From: BS750m-G28 sp035527235
Lineage (GTDB): Archaea > Thermoproteota > Bathyarchaeia > TCS64
Direction of reading: 5' to 3'
DNA length: 18,662 nucleotides
Assembly (NCBI GenBank): GCA_035527235.1
Contig: DATLAV010000192.1
Location: 1 to 18,662, forward strand
Shown here: positions 1-6,969 of the stretch, piece by piece
Layout: the number at the start of each line of letters is the position of its first letter
Numbering within the stretch: the first letter of the stretch is position 1
Translations under genes and position numbers: made by a program
Notes under the pieces: model-generated
The model's database searches: none
Seen by the model: the letters and a program-made list of their open reading frames with translations, nothing else
What the model was told of the DNA's origin: nothing

Positions 1-559
1 CGATGATCTCCATTCCCGTGTTCAGGTCGAGGTTGCCGGTGGGCTCGTCCGCCAGGATGATCGCCGGGTCGTTCGCCATCGCCCGGGCTATCGCCACCCT
101 CTGCTGCTGGCCCGCGGAGAGCTCAGTGGGCCTGTGATGAATCCTCTCCCCCAGGCCGACAGAGGTAAGCAGCTTCTCCGCCCGTTCAAGCCCCTCGTCC
201 CTGGGTACGCCCGCGAAGACGGTGGGCAGGGCGACGTTCTCCACCGCCGTGAGCACCTGTATCAAGTTGAAGGTCTGGAAGATGTACCCGATCTTGCGGC
301 ACCTGAGCCAAGCGAGTTCGTACGCGTCGAGCTGGGAGATGTCCACCCCGTCGATGTAGACCCGTCCCCGGGTCGGCCTGTCGAGGCCACCGATCATGTT
401 GAAGAGGGTGGTCTTCCCGGAGCCAGAGGGGCCGACGATGGAGAGATACTCCCCCCTGTTGATCTCGATGTCAACGCCGTCCAGTGCCTTGATAGTGACT
501 CCGCCCATCTCGTAGTGTCGCGCAAGGTCCTCCAGCTGAATGATTATGTCAAAGCTCAT
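1..559 (-). CDS. ABC transporter ATP-binding protein, LolD/MacB type (3' end cut by window edge)
   Basis: This is the nucleotide-binding subunit of an ABC system of the LolD/MacB/FtsE class, which powers an FtsX-like permease and acts on the cytoplasmic face of the membrane. About 186 codons are present; the C-terminus lies beyond base 1. Seen in the translation: Walker A GPSGSGKT near residue 40, a Q-loop (GYIFQTFNL), a signature motif LSAGQQQR (the usual LSGGQ with Ala for Gly), and Walker B with D-loop (ILADEPTGNLD). The start is the ATG at 557-559. It overlaps the permease stop codon by 11 bases, so the two genes are almost surely co-translated, permease first. The EPTGNLD sequence is typical of the MacB/LolD group rather than of sugar or amino acid importers. 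The substrate cannot be read from the sequence. Confidence 0.93.
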   Translation of the reverse strand, partial: MSFDIIIQLEDLARHYEMGGVTIKALDGVDIEINRGEYLSIVGPSGSGKTTLFNMIGGLDRPTRGRVYIDGVDISQLDAYELAWLRCRKIGYIFQTFNLIQVLTAVENVALPTVFAGVPRDEGLERAEKLLTSVGLGERIHHRPTELSAGQQQRVAIARAMANDPAIILADEPTGNLDLNTGMEII

Positions 560-1157
560 AGCTCAATGCCTCCACCGGGTCAAGCCTAGCTGCCCTGAGA
601 GCGGGGTAGATGGTCGCCACGACCGAGAGCACTGTTGAGAGGATCATGGAGCCCACGAGCACCGTGAGGGTCTCCAGTGCCGGCACCTTGAAGATGACGC
701 CGAAGCCCACTGTGAACCCCGTCGAGAGGAGCGCGCCCCCGATGCCCATTAGGAATCCCAGCAGGCCCCCCGCCACTCCCTGGATGAACGCCTCCACGAG
801 GAAGAGCATCAGGACGTGCCTGTCGAGGGCGCCTAGGCACTTCATCGTGCCTATCTCCTTGTACCTCTCGTAGACCGCAATCAGCATCGCGTTGGTGATC
901 CCCACCACCGAGACCACGATCGCAACGATCATGAGCCAATACTGATACGCCTCCACCCGCAGGCTCGCCCCGCCCGTGGCTGTGTGGACCCTGTAGAACG
1001 AGTCTGTGAAGAGGAGGGTCGTGAGGAACGCGATCCCGAGGGCGACGGACGCCACGTTGATTATGGCGCGGTCTCTGCGTCGCTTGATGTAGTCGACGCC
1101 CAGCCTCACGGCATCCCATAGGCTGAAGCTGACTCCCTCGATTCTGTCTCCGCCCAT
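549..1157 (-). CDS. Compact FtsX-like ABC permease without the usual extracytoplasmic domain
   Basis: This 202-residue membrane protein is the partner of the overlapping ATPase. The C-terminal part matches the FtsX permease fold: hydrophobic segments at about 32-50, 73-93, 115-140 and 160-188, a coupling-helix stretch (YERYKEIGTMKCLGA, about 96-110) and the usual ending PALRAARLDPVEAL. Typical MacB/FtsX permeases are near 400 residues, with a domain of about 200 residues outside the cell between the first and second membrane segments. Here only about 20 residues separate them. The frame is open throughout with ordinary codon use, so it is either a natural miniature or a clean in-frame deletion. 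The start is the ATG at 1155-1157 after an AT-rich stretch. It cannot bind extracellular partners the way MacB does, so its role is unclear. Confidence 0.85.
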   Translation of the reverse strand: MGGDRIEGVSFSLWDAVRLGVDYIKRRRDRAIINVASVALGIAFLTTLLFTDSFYRVHTATGGASLRVEAYQYWLMIVAIVVSVVGITNAMLIAVYERYKEIGTMKCLGALDRHVLMLFLVEAFIQGVAGGLLGFLMGIGGALLSTGFTVGFGVIFKVPALETLTVLVGSMILSTVLSVVATIYPALRAARLDPVEALSYEL

Positions 1158-1174
1158 TGGATCGTATCAAACAT

Positions 1175-1253
1175 TATCACGAGGATAAAGAATCTTTCTT
1201 TTTTATGATGCATGAAGACGTCTAGGCGTCCTGTATTTAAAAAAGAAAAGTCA
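1175..1253 (-). promoter_or_regulatory. AT-rich gap: T-tract ending the zinc-protein gene and probable promoter of the ABC operon
   Basis: On the minus strand this gap holds a T-rich run with a TTTAAATA box (about 1235-1253), then CATAAAAAAAG (about 1197-1208) and TTTATCC (about 1182-1188). The first T-run suits an archaeal terminator for the zinc-protein gene. Any of the boxes could be the TATA element of the permease-ATPase operon, and I cannot choose between them. The 11-bp palindrome AAAGAATCTTT also lies here, around 1188-1198. I see no gene in the gap. Confidence 0.4.
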
Positions 1254-1298
1254 GTTCCCGTTCTCCCATTGTACGAGTCCATACGGGGGATCCATGCA

Positions 1299-1496
1299 TC
1301 ATTGGGGTTCGTCGTCCAGGTCTTTGTCCCACCGATCGGGGTCCCAGCTCTCGTCGAGATCCTCCTCTTCCCATCCGATGCAGTCGAAGCAGAGCTTTCT
1401 CTTGACGTCACCGCACTCCTCGCAGAACTTGGCCTCGCATTGGGAGCACTCGAAGACCGTAACAACCTCTAATCCACATATCTCGCAGATGGGCAT
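1299..1496 (-). CDS. Small zinc-binding protein with four CxxC knuckles and an acidic tail
   Basis: This 65-residue protein is of unknown function. Four CxxC pairs (CEIC, CSQC, CEEC, CFDC) fill the first 42 residues or so, enough to bind two zinc ions, probably in an interleaved RING/B-box-like or ribbon arrangement. The last 23 residues are very acidic (a run of E, D and W), which would suit protein rather than DNA binding. I chose the ATG at 1494-1496 because the frame upstream reads unlike protein and contains a strong TATA box at 1537-1544, about 44 bases before this ATG. It is read away from the amidohydrolase at 1630. Small archaeal zinc proteins like this are often adaptors or transcription-related, but nothing here proves that. 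Confidence 0.72.
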   Translation of the reverse strand: MPICEICGLEVVTVFECSQCEAKFCEECGDVKRKLCFDCIGWEEEDLDESWDPDRWDKDLDDEPQ

Positions 1497-1536
1497 CGTC
1501 GTTCTACCCCTGAATTCTAGGGTGAAAAGCATTTCC

Positions 1537-1544
1537 TTTATAAA
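1537..1544 (-). promoter_or_regulatory. TATA box of the zinc-protein gene
   Basis: TTTATAAA, itself palindromic, lies about 44 bases upstream of the ATG at 1496. With the usual archaeal spacing, transcription would start near 1515, leaving a leader of about 20 bases. It is the reason for rejecting the longer reading frame upstream. Confidence 0.6.
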
Positions 1545-1591
1545 CCTATTGAACGAGCCGGGGGAAGGGCAGACCCACATGCCCAGCCCGC

Positions 1592-1598
1592 TTTTATA
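1592..1598 (+). promoter_or_regulatory. TATA box of the amidohydrolase gene
   Basis: TTTTATA sits about 35 bases before the ATG at 1630, giving a leader of at most about 10 bases. Only about 50 bases separate it from the divergent TATA box at 1537-1544, so the two promoters share a short control region. Confidence 0.6.
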
Positions 1599-1629
1599 CA
1601 CTGGCCGGGAACAGGTTGATGAGTTCTAG

Positions 1630-2613
1630 ATGAACATCGATTTCCACAACCACTTCTATCCCAAGGAGTACATGGAGGAGCTGAGCAGGGGAGGCGGATA
1701 CGCCCGGGTCGAGAGGGACCCTCAGGGAAGGCTGCTTGTCCACTACGAGGGGGACTACAACATCGTCGTCGGCCCCCACGTCGATATCGACGCGAGGTTG
1801 AAAGCGATGGACCGCTGCGGCGTCGAGATGCAGGTCCTCACCCTGACCACCCCCAGCGTCGAGAGGGAGAACCGGGAGCGTGGCATCAAGTTGGCAAGGC
1901 TCGCGAACGATGGATTCAGCAGGGTGGTGGGCGAGCACCCCGACAGGTTCGTGGCCCTCGCCGCCCTACCGCTGCAGGACCCCCAGGCGGCCGCCGAGGA
2001 GCTGGAGCGGGCCGTACTGGACCTGGGGCTCAGGGGGGGCACCCTCATGACCAACGTGGGCGGCAGGCCACTCGACACGGAGGAGTTCACGCCGATCTAC
2101 GAGAAGGCCGTCAAGCTGGACGTCCCCCTCTTCCTACACCCTACCTCACCTATCAACTCGAAGGCGATGGGCGACTACAGGCTCGTGCCGATCCTCGGCT
2201 TCGGAGTCGACACATCCCTACTGGTGCTCAGGCTCGTCTTCGGCGGAGTCCTAGAGCGGCTGCCCGGCCTCAAGCTCGTGGCGTCCCACCTAGGCGGCGT
2301 CTTCCCCTACCTGAGGGGTAGGATCGAGACCGGCTTCAACGCGTACCCGGAGTGCAAGGTCCACATCTCGAGGTCGCCCTCCTACTACCTGAAGAAGATC
2401 TGGACCGACTCCATTATCTACGACAGGGATGTCCTCATGTCCACCCTCGCGTTCACCGGCCCAGAGAAGCTGGTGCTCGGTAGCGACCATCCCCACCAGA
2501 TCGGCGACCTCGCCCACTGCGTGGGGCGCATCGAAGAGCTGGAGATCGGCGAGGAGGAGAAGGAGAAGATACTCTGGCGGAACGCCGCTGCGCTGCTCAA
2601 GTTGGACGTCTAG
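1630..2613 (+). CDS. Amidohydrolase family 2 protein (ACMSD / gamma-resorcylate decarboxylase-like)
   Basis: This 327-residue metal-dependent TIM-barrel enzyme belongs to the Amidohydro_2 family, whose members decarboxylate or hydrolyse carboxylated aromatics and muconate semialdehydes in the cytoplasm. The family's metal ligands are all visible: HNH at residues 6-8, H170 in LFLHPTSP, H220 in ASHLGG and D286 in LGSDHPHQ. The stretch IWTDSIIYD (257-265) corresponds to the (Y/W)-x-D-S/T segment of ACMSD relatives, and the end WRNAAALL is typical of the family. Length is normal. It is a single gene with its own promoter, convergent with the AOR gene across a 21-base gap. The exact substrate is not predictable, because decarboxylase and hydrolase members share these residues. 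Confidence 0.88.
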   Translation: MNIDFHNHFYPKEYMEELSRGGGYARVERDPQGRLLVHYEGDYNIVVGPHVDIDARLKAMDRCGVEMQVLTLTTPSVERENRERGIKLARLANDGFSRVVGEHPDRFVALAALPLQDPQAAAEELERAVLDLGLRGGTLMTNVGGRPLDTEEFTPIYEKAVKLDVPLFLHPTSPINSKAMGDYRLVPILGFGVDTSLLVLRLVFGGVLERLPGLKLVASHLGGVFPYLRGRIETGFNAYPECKVHISRSPSYYLKKIWTDSIIYDRDVLMSTLAFTGPEKLVLGSDHPHQIGDLAHCVGRIEELEIGEEEKEKILWRNAAALLKLDV

Positions 2614-2634
2614 AGGGCGTCTCCCTTCTTATTG

Positions 2635-4524
2635 TCAATGGAGCTTGCTTAGATCGGATGCCGCCCGGTCCAGGCCCAGCCGCCTTAGGGTCTCGGGTCT
2701 CGGTATGCCGGAGTCGAGGTCCCAGCCCCTCTCCTCGTAGTACTCATCTATCATCGTCTTCTCGTCGACGACGGTGCCGCTGCTGGAGCCCTCAGTGAGG
2801 GGCTCTTCGCTGAAACGCCGGGGGAGCCTGTCGTCAGCCCTGCGGATGCCCTCCCTGACGTTGAAGGCCCGCTCTACGTTGACGATCCTCTCACCTACCA
2901 GCCTCACTTCCGACGGCGAGAGGCGTATTCCCGTGGCGGCCTCGATCACCTCGGAGGCCCTCTCGAAGGTGAGTATCTCCATGTTCTGCATGATGTTCTT
3001 GCAGGGCTCCAGCGAGTCGATGACAGCGTTCCAGTCCTCAAAGTAGGAGACCAGCTTCCCCTTCCCCCTGTCTGCCATCCTCAGGGTCGCCTCGGGAACG
3101 CCGAACATCCTTTCACCGATCTCCGGGTCGTCGTTGAGCTCAAGGAAGGGCTCGCTCCTCAGGTGGTCGCCGCCCCTGCTCGCGACGGCGTAGCCGAGGC
3201 CGAAGCCCTTCAGCCCCCGGGGGTCCGCCATGATGATGTCGAGGCCCTTCACCTGCATCGTGAGGTCAAGCCCCCTCCCCAGCTTCATCGCCGCCGCCCT
3301 GGAGCCGTCCGCCAGCACGTCACCGAAGCCCTCGCGCCTGGCGATCTTCCCGATGAGGACGAGGATGGTGTCGCCGTTCCCCCATGACAGGTCGAGGCCG
3401 TCCGCCTCCTCCCGGGTGAGCATCCCCCTCTCGTGGAGCTCCATCGCCCAGGAGATGAGCTCACCGGTTGTGAGGATGTCGAGGCCGAGCCTGTTGCACA
3501 TGTCGTTCGCCTTCAGGGCGAGCTCCAGTTCCCTGTTCCCCGTCCTCGACGTGAAGGAGCCGAGGGCCTCGTACTCGGGTCCCTCGCCGTAGAGCCCCTT
3601 GAACCTCCCCTTCCTCACGACGTATAGGCGGCTGCAGGGGATGGTGCAGGCGAAGCATCCGCGGGTCTTTACGTTGAACTCCTCCGCGAGCCTCTCGCCG
3701 CTAACCTCCTCGGCGTGCTCGAAGACCCCTGAGGTGTAGTGGCGGGTGGGCAGGAACCCCATGGCGTTCGCCATGAGGAGTATTCTGGAAGTGCCCATGA
3801 GCCTCCTCCCCGGGTACTGCTCGTGGGAGTAGATCTCCTCCTCGATCTCCCTGACGAGCCTCTCGAACCTCCCGGGCTGGGCGACATCGATCGCTCCGGT
3901 GCCCCTCACCGCGAGGGCCTTTACGCCCTTGGAGGCCATCACCGTCCCCATCCCCGTCCTCGCGGCGGCCCGCATCAGGTTCATGAAGAGCCCCCCGAAC
4001 CTGACGCCGTTCTCAGCGGCGGGCCCCACTATCGCCGTCTGGACCCTCCTGTCCCCCAGGTCGGACTTTATTATCTCGTCGGCCTCGTAGACACCCCTCC
4101 CCTGCAGGTGTGAGGCGTCGTGGAAGCGGACCTCGTCGTCCTCCACGTGGACGTAGACCGGCGTGCTGCTCCTTCCGTCGAGGATGATCTGGTCGTAACC
4201 GGCGAACTTCATCTCCGCCGAGAAGTGGCCCCCGGCGTTGGTGTCACCGAGGATGCCGGTGTGGGGGGATTTGGCGGAGATGTTGAGCCTGCTCGCAGTG
4301 GGGAACATAGTGCCCACCAGGGGGCCCGAGGCGAACATCAGCCTGTTCTCGGGGCCCATGGGGTCTGTCCCGGGGCCAACCGTCTCGTAGAGAGTCCTAG
4401 CGTTGAAGCCTCTGCCGCCCAGGTAGCACGCCGCCGTCGCCCTGTCGAGCTCGCTAGTCTTCGCCTCCCTCTTCGTGAGGTCGATAGTGAGTATCCTTCC
4501 GGCGTATCCGTGAAGTTCAGGCAT
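2635..4524 (-). CDS. aor: Aldehyde ferredoxin oxidoreductase (tungsten/molybdopterin)
   Basis: This 629-residue enzyme of the AOR family oxidises aldehydes to carboxylic acids at a tungsten bis-pterin centre and passes electrons through one [4Fe-4S] cluster. The cluster cysteines are C290, C293 and C297 (CFACTIPC) and C508 (SLEPCKN), the family's CxxCxxxC plus distant Cys. Pterin-domain landmarks include YLGGRGFN near residue 34, a GPEYE segment at 315-319 and MADPRG with GGDH at 432-454; E319 and H454 are the likely counterparts of active-site residues in Pyrococcus AOR. The start ATG at 4522-4524 overlaps the end of the polyferredoxin gene by 8 bases and is preceded by a G-rich ribosome site. 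Length and domains are complete. Which AOR subclass (AOR, FOR, GOR, WOR) it belongs to is not decided by sight. Confidence 0.95.
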   Translation of the reverse strand: MPELHGYAGRILTIDLTKREAKTSELDRATAACYLGGRGFNARTLYETVGPGTDPMGPENRLMFASGPLVGTMFPTASRLNISAKSPHTGILGDTNAGGHFSAEMKFAGYDQIILDGRSSTPVYVHVEDDEVRFHDASHLQGRGVYEADEIIKSDLGDRRVQTAIVGPAAENGVRFGGLFMNLMRAAARTGMGTVMASKGVKALAVRGTGAIDVAQPGRFERLVREIEEEIYSHEQYPGRRLMGTSRILLMANAMGFLPTRHYTSGVFEHAEEVSGERLAEEFNVKTRGCFACTIPCSRLYVVRKGRFKGLYGEGPEYEALGSFTSRTGNRELELALKANDMCNRLGLDILTTGELISWAMELHERGMLTREEADGLDLSWGNGDTILVLIGKIARREGFGDVLADGSRAAAMKLGRGLDLTMQVKGLDIIMADPRGLKGFGLGYAVASRGGDHLRSEPFLELNDDPEIGERMFGVPEATLRMADRGKGKLVSYFEDWNAVIDSLEPCKNIMQNMEILTFERASEVIEAATGIRLSPSEVRLVGERIVNVERAFNVREGIRRADDRLPRRFSEEPLTEGSSSGTVVDEKTMIDEYYEERGWDLDSGIPRPETLRRLGLDRAASDLSKLH

Positions 4525-4990
4525 CTATCCCCCACCTCCTCCTGAGCTCGATAAACGCCTCCTCCGGGCGCTCCATATAGACGTCGGACTCCACGTAGCT
4601 TAGGGTCTTCGTCGGGCACCTCTCGACGCAGGCGGGCTCCCCGCCGCAGAGGTCGCAGATGGCGGGCTTGGAGACGCCCATGTTGACCGCCCCGTAGGTG
4701 CAGACTTTAGCGCAGATGCCGCAGCCTATGCACTTCTCCTCGTTCAGCGTGACCACGCCGTTCCCGTCCCTCTCCAGCGCCCCCTCGGGGCAGGCGTCGG
4801 CGGGGGGGCAGCTGTCGCACTGCCTGCAGAACAGAGGGTAGTCGAGACCGTACCTGTCCTCCTTGATGACGGTGACCCCCGAATAGCTGGGGCTGAACCT
4901 GCCCTCCTTCTGGAAGCTGCAGACCATCTCACAGTACCTGCATCCGGCGCACTCGGCGGCGTTCACTAGCAATCTCTTCAACTTGCCCAC
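4517..4990 (-). CDS. Polyferredoxin-type electron-transfer subunit with four [4Fe-4S] clusters (AorA-like)
   Basis: This 157-residue iron-sulfur protein has exactly 16 cysteines in four sets: C14/17/20/24, C55/58/61/67, C87/90/93/97 and C112/115/121/125, enough for four [4Fe-4S] clusters. It resembles the HycB/CooF class and, by size and position, the AorA subunit of bacterial AorABC enzymes such as that of Aromatoleum. It probably takes electrons from the AOR encoded immediately downstream, whose start it overlaps. The start is the GTG at 4988-4990 and no better start is in frame. No twin-arginine or signal sequence is present, so it acts in the cytoplasm. No NAD-binding AorC partner is present in the window. 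Confidence 0.9.
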   Translation of the reverse strand: MGKLKRLLVNAAECAGCRYCEMVCSFQKEGRFSPSYSGVTVIKEDRYGLDYPLFCRQCDSCPPADACPEGALERDGNGVVTLNEEKCIGCGICAKVCTYGAVNMGVSKPAICDLCGGEPACVERCPTKTLSYVESDVYMERPEEAFIELRRRWGIDA

Positions 4991-5012
4991 CTAGGTTTCG
5001 GCGTTTTCCACT

Positions 5013-5969
5013 CTATACCTTTTCGAGGGCCTCCCTCAGCAGCTCAGCCTCGACGTTGCCCCCGCTGATGACGATGCCGACCTTCCTGCCCCGGAACCTT
5101 TCAGGGTTCTCCAGGATGGCTGCGACTCCCACCGCCCCGGCCCCCTCGACGACCTGATGCTGCTCGGAGAGGAGGAGCCCCATCGCCCTCAGGATTGTCT
5201 CCTCCTGGACGAGGATGAAGGAGTCGACGAGCTGCCTGCAGAGTTCGAAGGTCATCGAGCCCTCCTCGATGCCGCCGTGGAGTCCCTCAGCGACCGAGTC
5301 GTCGAGGGGGATGTCCACGATGTGCCCCTGCTTGATGCTCTCATACATGACGGGGGAGGCTATGGACTGGACTCCGATCACCTCGACAGCCCCGTTGACC
5401 CCCTTGACCGCGCAGGCGACGCCTGAGATCATGCCGCCACCCCCGACGGGGACGAGTATCACGTCCAGCTCGGGCTGATCCTCTATCATCTCCAGGCCCA
5501 AGGTTCCCTGTCCCACGGCGACGTCGACGTCGTTGTAAGCCGAGACGAAGGTCATCCCCTCCTCGGCCTCCATCTCCCTGGCACGCCTCTCGGCCTCCAT
5601 GTACTCGTCGCCGTGGACGATGAGCTCCACGCCGTAACGCTCGATCGCCCTCCTCTTCACCATCGGGGTGTTGCCAGGGACGACTATCGTCGCCTTGATT
5701 CCGAGCATCTGGGCTGCCCGGCCTACACCCTGGGCGTGGTTCCCGGCCGAGGCTGTGACAATCCCGCGACCCTTCTCCTCTTCAGTGAGCTTGAGTATCT
5801 TGTTGAAGGCCCCCCTCGCCTTGAACGAGCCCGTGATCTGCTGGTTCTCCAGCTTGAGCCAGACCTCTCCTCCGCAGATCTCCCCCAGAAATGGCGCTGC
5901 CTCCGTCGGGGTCCTCCTCACCAGCTTGCCGATTCGGCCCCTGGCGAGGTAGATGTCCCTGAGTTCCAT
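5013..5969 (-). CDS. Threonine dehydratase-like PLP enzyme (threonine ammonia-lyase / serine racemase family, no ACT domain)
   Basis: This 318-residue fold-type II PLP enzyme probably converts threonine to 2-oxobutyrate and ammonia. The PLP lysine is K50 in GSFKARGA. The substrate loop TASAGNHAQG (72-81), the glycine phosphate-binding loop VGGGG (175-179) and the C-terminal ISGGN are all present. It ends right after the catalytic domain, so it lacks the ACT-like domain that gives isoleucine feedback in biosynthetic IlvA. This favours a catabolic TdcB-like role, although serine racemase or serine dehydratase activity cannot be excluded. Only 22 bases separate its stop from the polyferredoxin start, so it probably leads an operon with the AOR genes. 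Its ATG at 5969 lies next to a shared promoter region with the divergent nucleoside hydrolase. Confidence 0.9.
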   Translation of the reverse strand: MELRDIYLARGRIGKLVRRTPTEAAPFLGEICGGEVWLKLENQQITGSFKARGAFNKILKLTEEEKGRGIVTASAGNHAQGVGRAAQMLGIKATIVVPGNTPMVKRRAIERYGVELIVHGDEYMEAERRAREMEAEEGMTFVSAYNDVDVAVGQGTLGLEMIEDQPELDVILVPVGGGGMISGVACAVKGVNGAVEVIGVQSIASPVMYESIKQGHIVDIPLDDSVAEGLHGGIEEGSMTFELCRQLVDSFILVQEETILRAMGLLLSEQHQVVEGAGAVGVAAILENPERFRGRKVGIVISGGNVEAELLREALEKV

Positions 5970-5991
5970 GGGCTATTCACGCCTTCGCAGG

Positions 5992-5999
5992 CTTATTTA
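5992..5999. promoter_or_regulatory. TATA-like element between divergent operons
   Basis: TTATTTAT lies 35 bases before the ATG at 6031 and about 26 bases before the minus-strand ATG at 5969 (where it reads ATAAATAA). It fits as the TATA box of the nucleoside hydrolase gene with a leader of about 10 bases. It could also serve a nearly leaderless minus-strand transcript. Confidence 0.5.
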
Positions 6000-6001
6000 T
6001 C

Positions 6002-6014
6002 TACTCACTGAGTA
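6002..6014. promoter_or_regulatory. 13-bp perfect palindrome, candidate operator
   Basis: TACTCACTGAGTA is a perfect inverted repeat (TACTCA, one centre base, TGAGTA). It sits just downstream of the TATA-like element, where transcription of the plus-strand operon should begin (near 6021), and upstream of the minus-strand operon. That is a normal place for an archaeal repressor site. No regulator gene adjoins it. Confidence 0.4.
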
Positions 6015-6030
6015 ATAGACGGGTGCAAAA

Positions 6031-6966
6031 ATGAAGCACATCATCATTGACACCGATCCGGGCGTCGACGACGCACTGGCCATCATGCTTGCGTTCTCCT
6101 CACCGGAGCTGAAGGTGGAGGCGGTGACCACCGTCTCCGGGAACGTGAGTGTGGAGAAGGGGACGCTGAACGCCCTCAAGCTCCTCGAGTTCCTCGGCGT
6201 CGAAGGGGTGCCGGTCTGCGTCGGGGCCTCCAAACCCCTCCTCAGGGAGGCCCATGACGCCTCCGGATTCCACGGCGAGTCAGGGCTGAGGGACGCCGAG
6301 CTCCCGGAGCCCAGGATGAACGCTGACCCCCGGAACGCCGTCGAGGTGATCCTTGAGAAGGCCGATGAGCTGAGCGACGAACTGATACTCGTCCCCATCG
6401 GCCCCCTCACCAACGTCGCCGCCGCCTATCTGGCTGACCCCAACTTGATGGGGCGTATAGGCGGCATCGTCATAATGGGCGGGGCGTTCAACCTGACTCC
6501 CTACGGCATTGGAAATGCCAATGCCGTGGCCGAGTTCAACGTGTGGCACGACCCCGAGGCGGCCAAGATCGTCTTCGACTCCGGGACCCCTATCGTCGCC
6601 ATTGGCCTGGACGTAACCACGGACCCCAAGAACCGCCTCAACTCCGACAGGTTCGAGAGAATAAAGGCACTGGGCAATCAAAGGGCTAGGCTACTGGAGG
6701 GCCTATGCGGGAGCTCCATCGAGCGGTATGGCGGCGTCAGCGTCCACGATGTCCTGGCGGTCGCCTACGTCATCGACCCCACCATGTTCGGGCTGGAGAA
6801 GCACAACATCGACGTCGAGGTCCACGGAGAGCTCACACGCGGCATGACCGTCGTGAACAGGAGGCATAGGAGCAGCCGGCCCGCCAACGTGGACGCCTGC
6901 GTCTCCGTCGACGCCGTGAGGTTCCACGAGCTCTTCTTCCGACGGGTCGCCCAGGGGAGCGAGTGA
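6031..6966 (+). CDS. Inosine-uridine preferring nucleoside hydrolase family protein
   Basis: This 311-residue enzyme of the IU-nucleoside hydrolase family cleaves the N-glycosidic bond of ribonucleosides to give free base and ribose. The calcium-binding signature DTDPGVDDA is at residues 7-15, including D9, D13 and D14. VPIGPLTN (121-128), IMGGAF (148-153), the FNVWHDPEAA segment (169-178) and VHDVLAVA (H239, D240, matching H241 and D242 of the Crithidia enzyme) complete the active site. There is no signal peptide. The stop codon is 3 bases before the PfkB kinase start, so the pair is one transcript: the hydrolase frees ribose, the kinase can phosphorylate it. Base preference cannot be read from sequence. 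Length is normal. Confidence 0.93.
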   Translation: MKHIIIDTDPGVDDALAIMLAFSSPELKVEAVTTVSGNVSVEKGTLNALKLLEFLGVEGVPVCVGASKPLLREAHDASGFHGESGLRDAELPEPRMNADPRNAVEVILEKADELSDELILVPIGPLTNVAAAYLADPNLMGRIGGIVIMGGAFNLTPYGIGNANAVAEFNVWHDPEAAKIVFDSGTPIVAIGLDVTTDPKNRLNSDRFERIKALGNQRARLLEGLCGSSIERYGGVSVHDVLAVAYVIDPTMFGLEKHNIDVEVHGELTRGMTVVNRRHRSSRPANVDACVSVDAVRFHELFFRRVAQGSE

Positions 6967-6969
6967 GCT

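Noticed and set aside
255..261. PfkB signature variant NTVGCGD as a sign of an inactive kinase (residues of the gene at 6970-7926)
   Set aside because: The catalytic Asp (D261) and the GxGD anion hole are kept; Asn and Cys substitutions at the first positions occur in active relatives.
1497..1601. N-terminal extension of the zinc protein to an upstream ATG at 1601
   Set aside because: The extension contains the likely TATA box at 1537-1544 and reads unlike the compact zinc domain; the ATG at 1496 fits promoter spacing.
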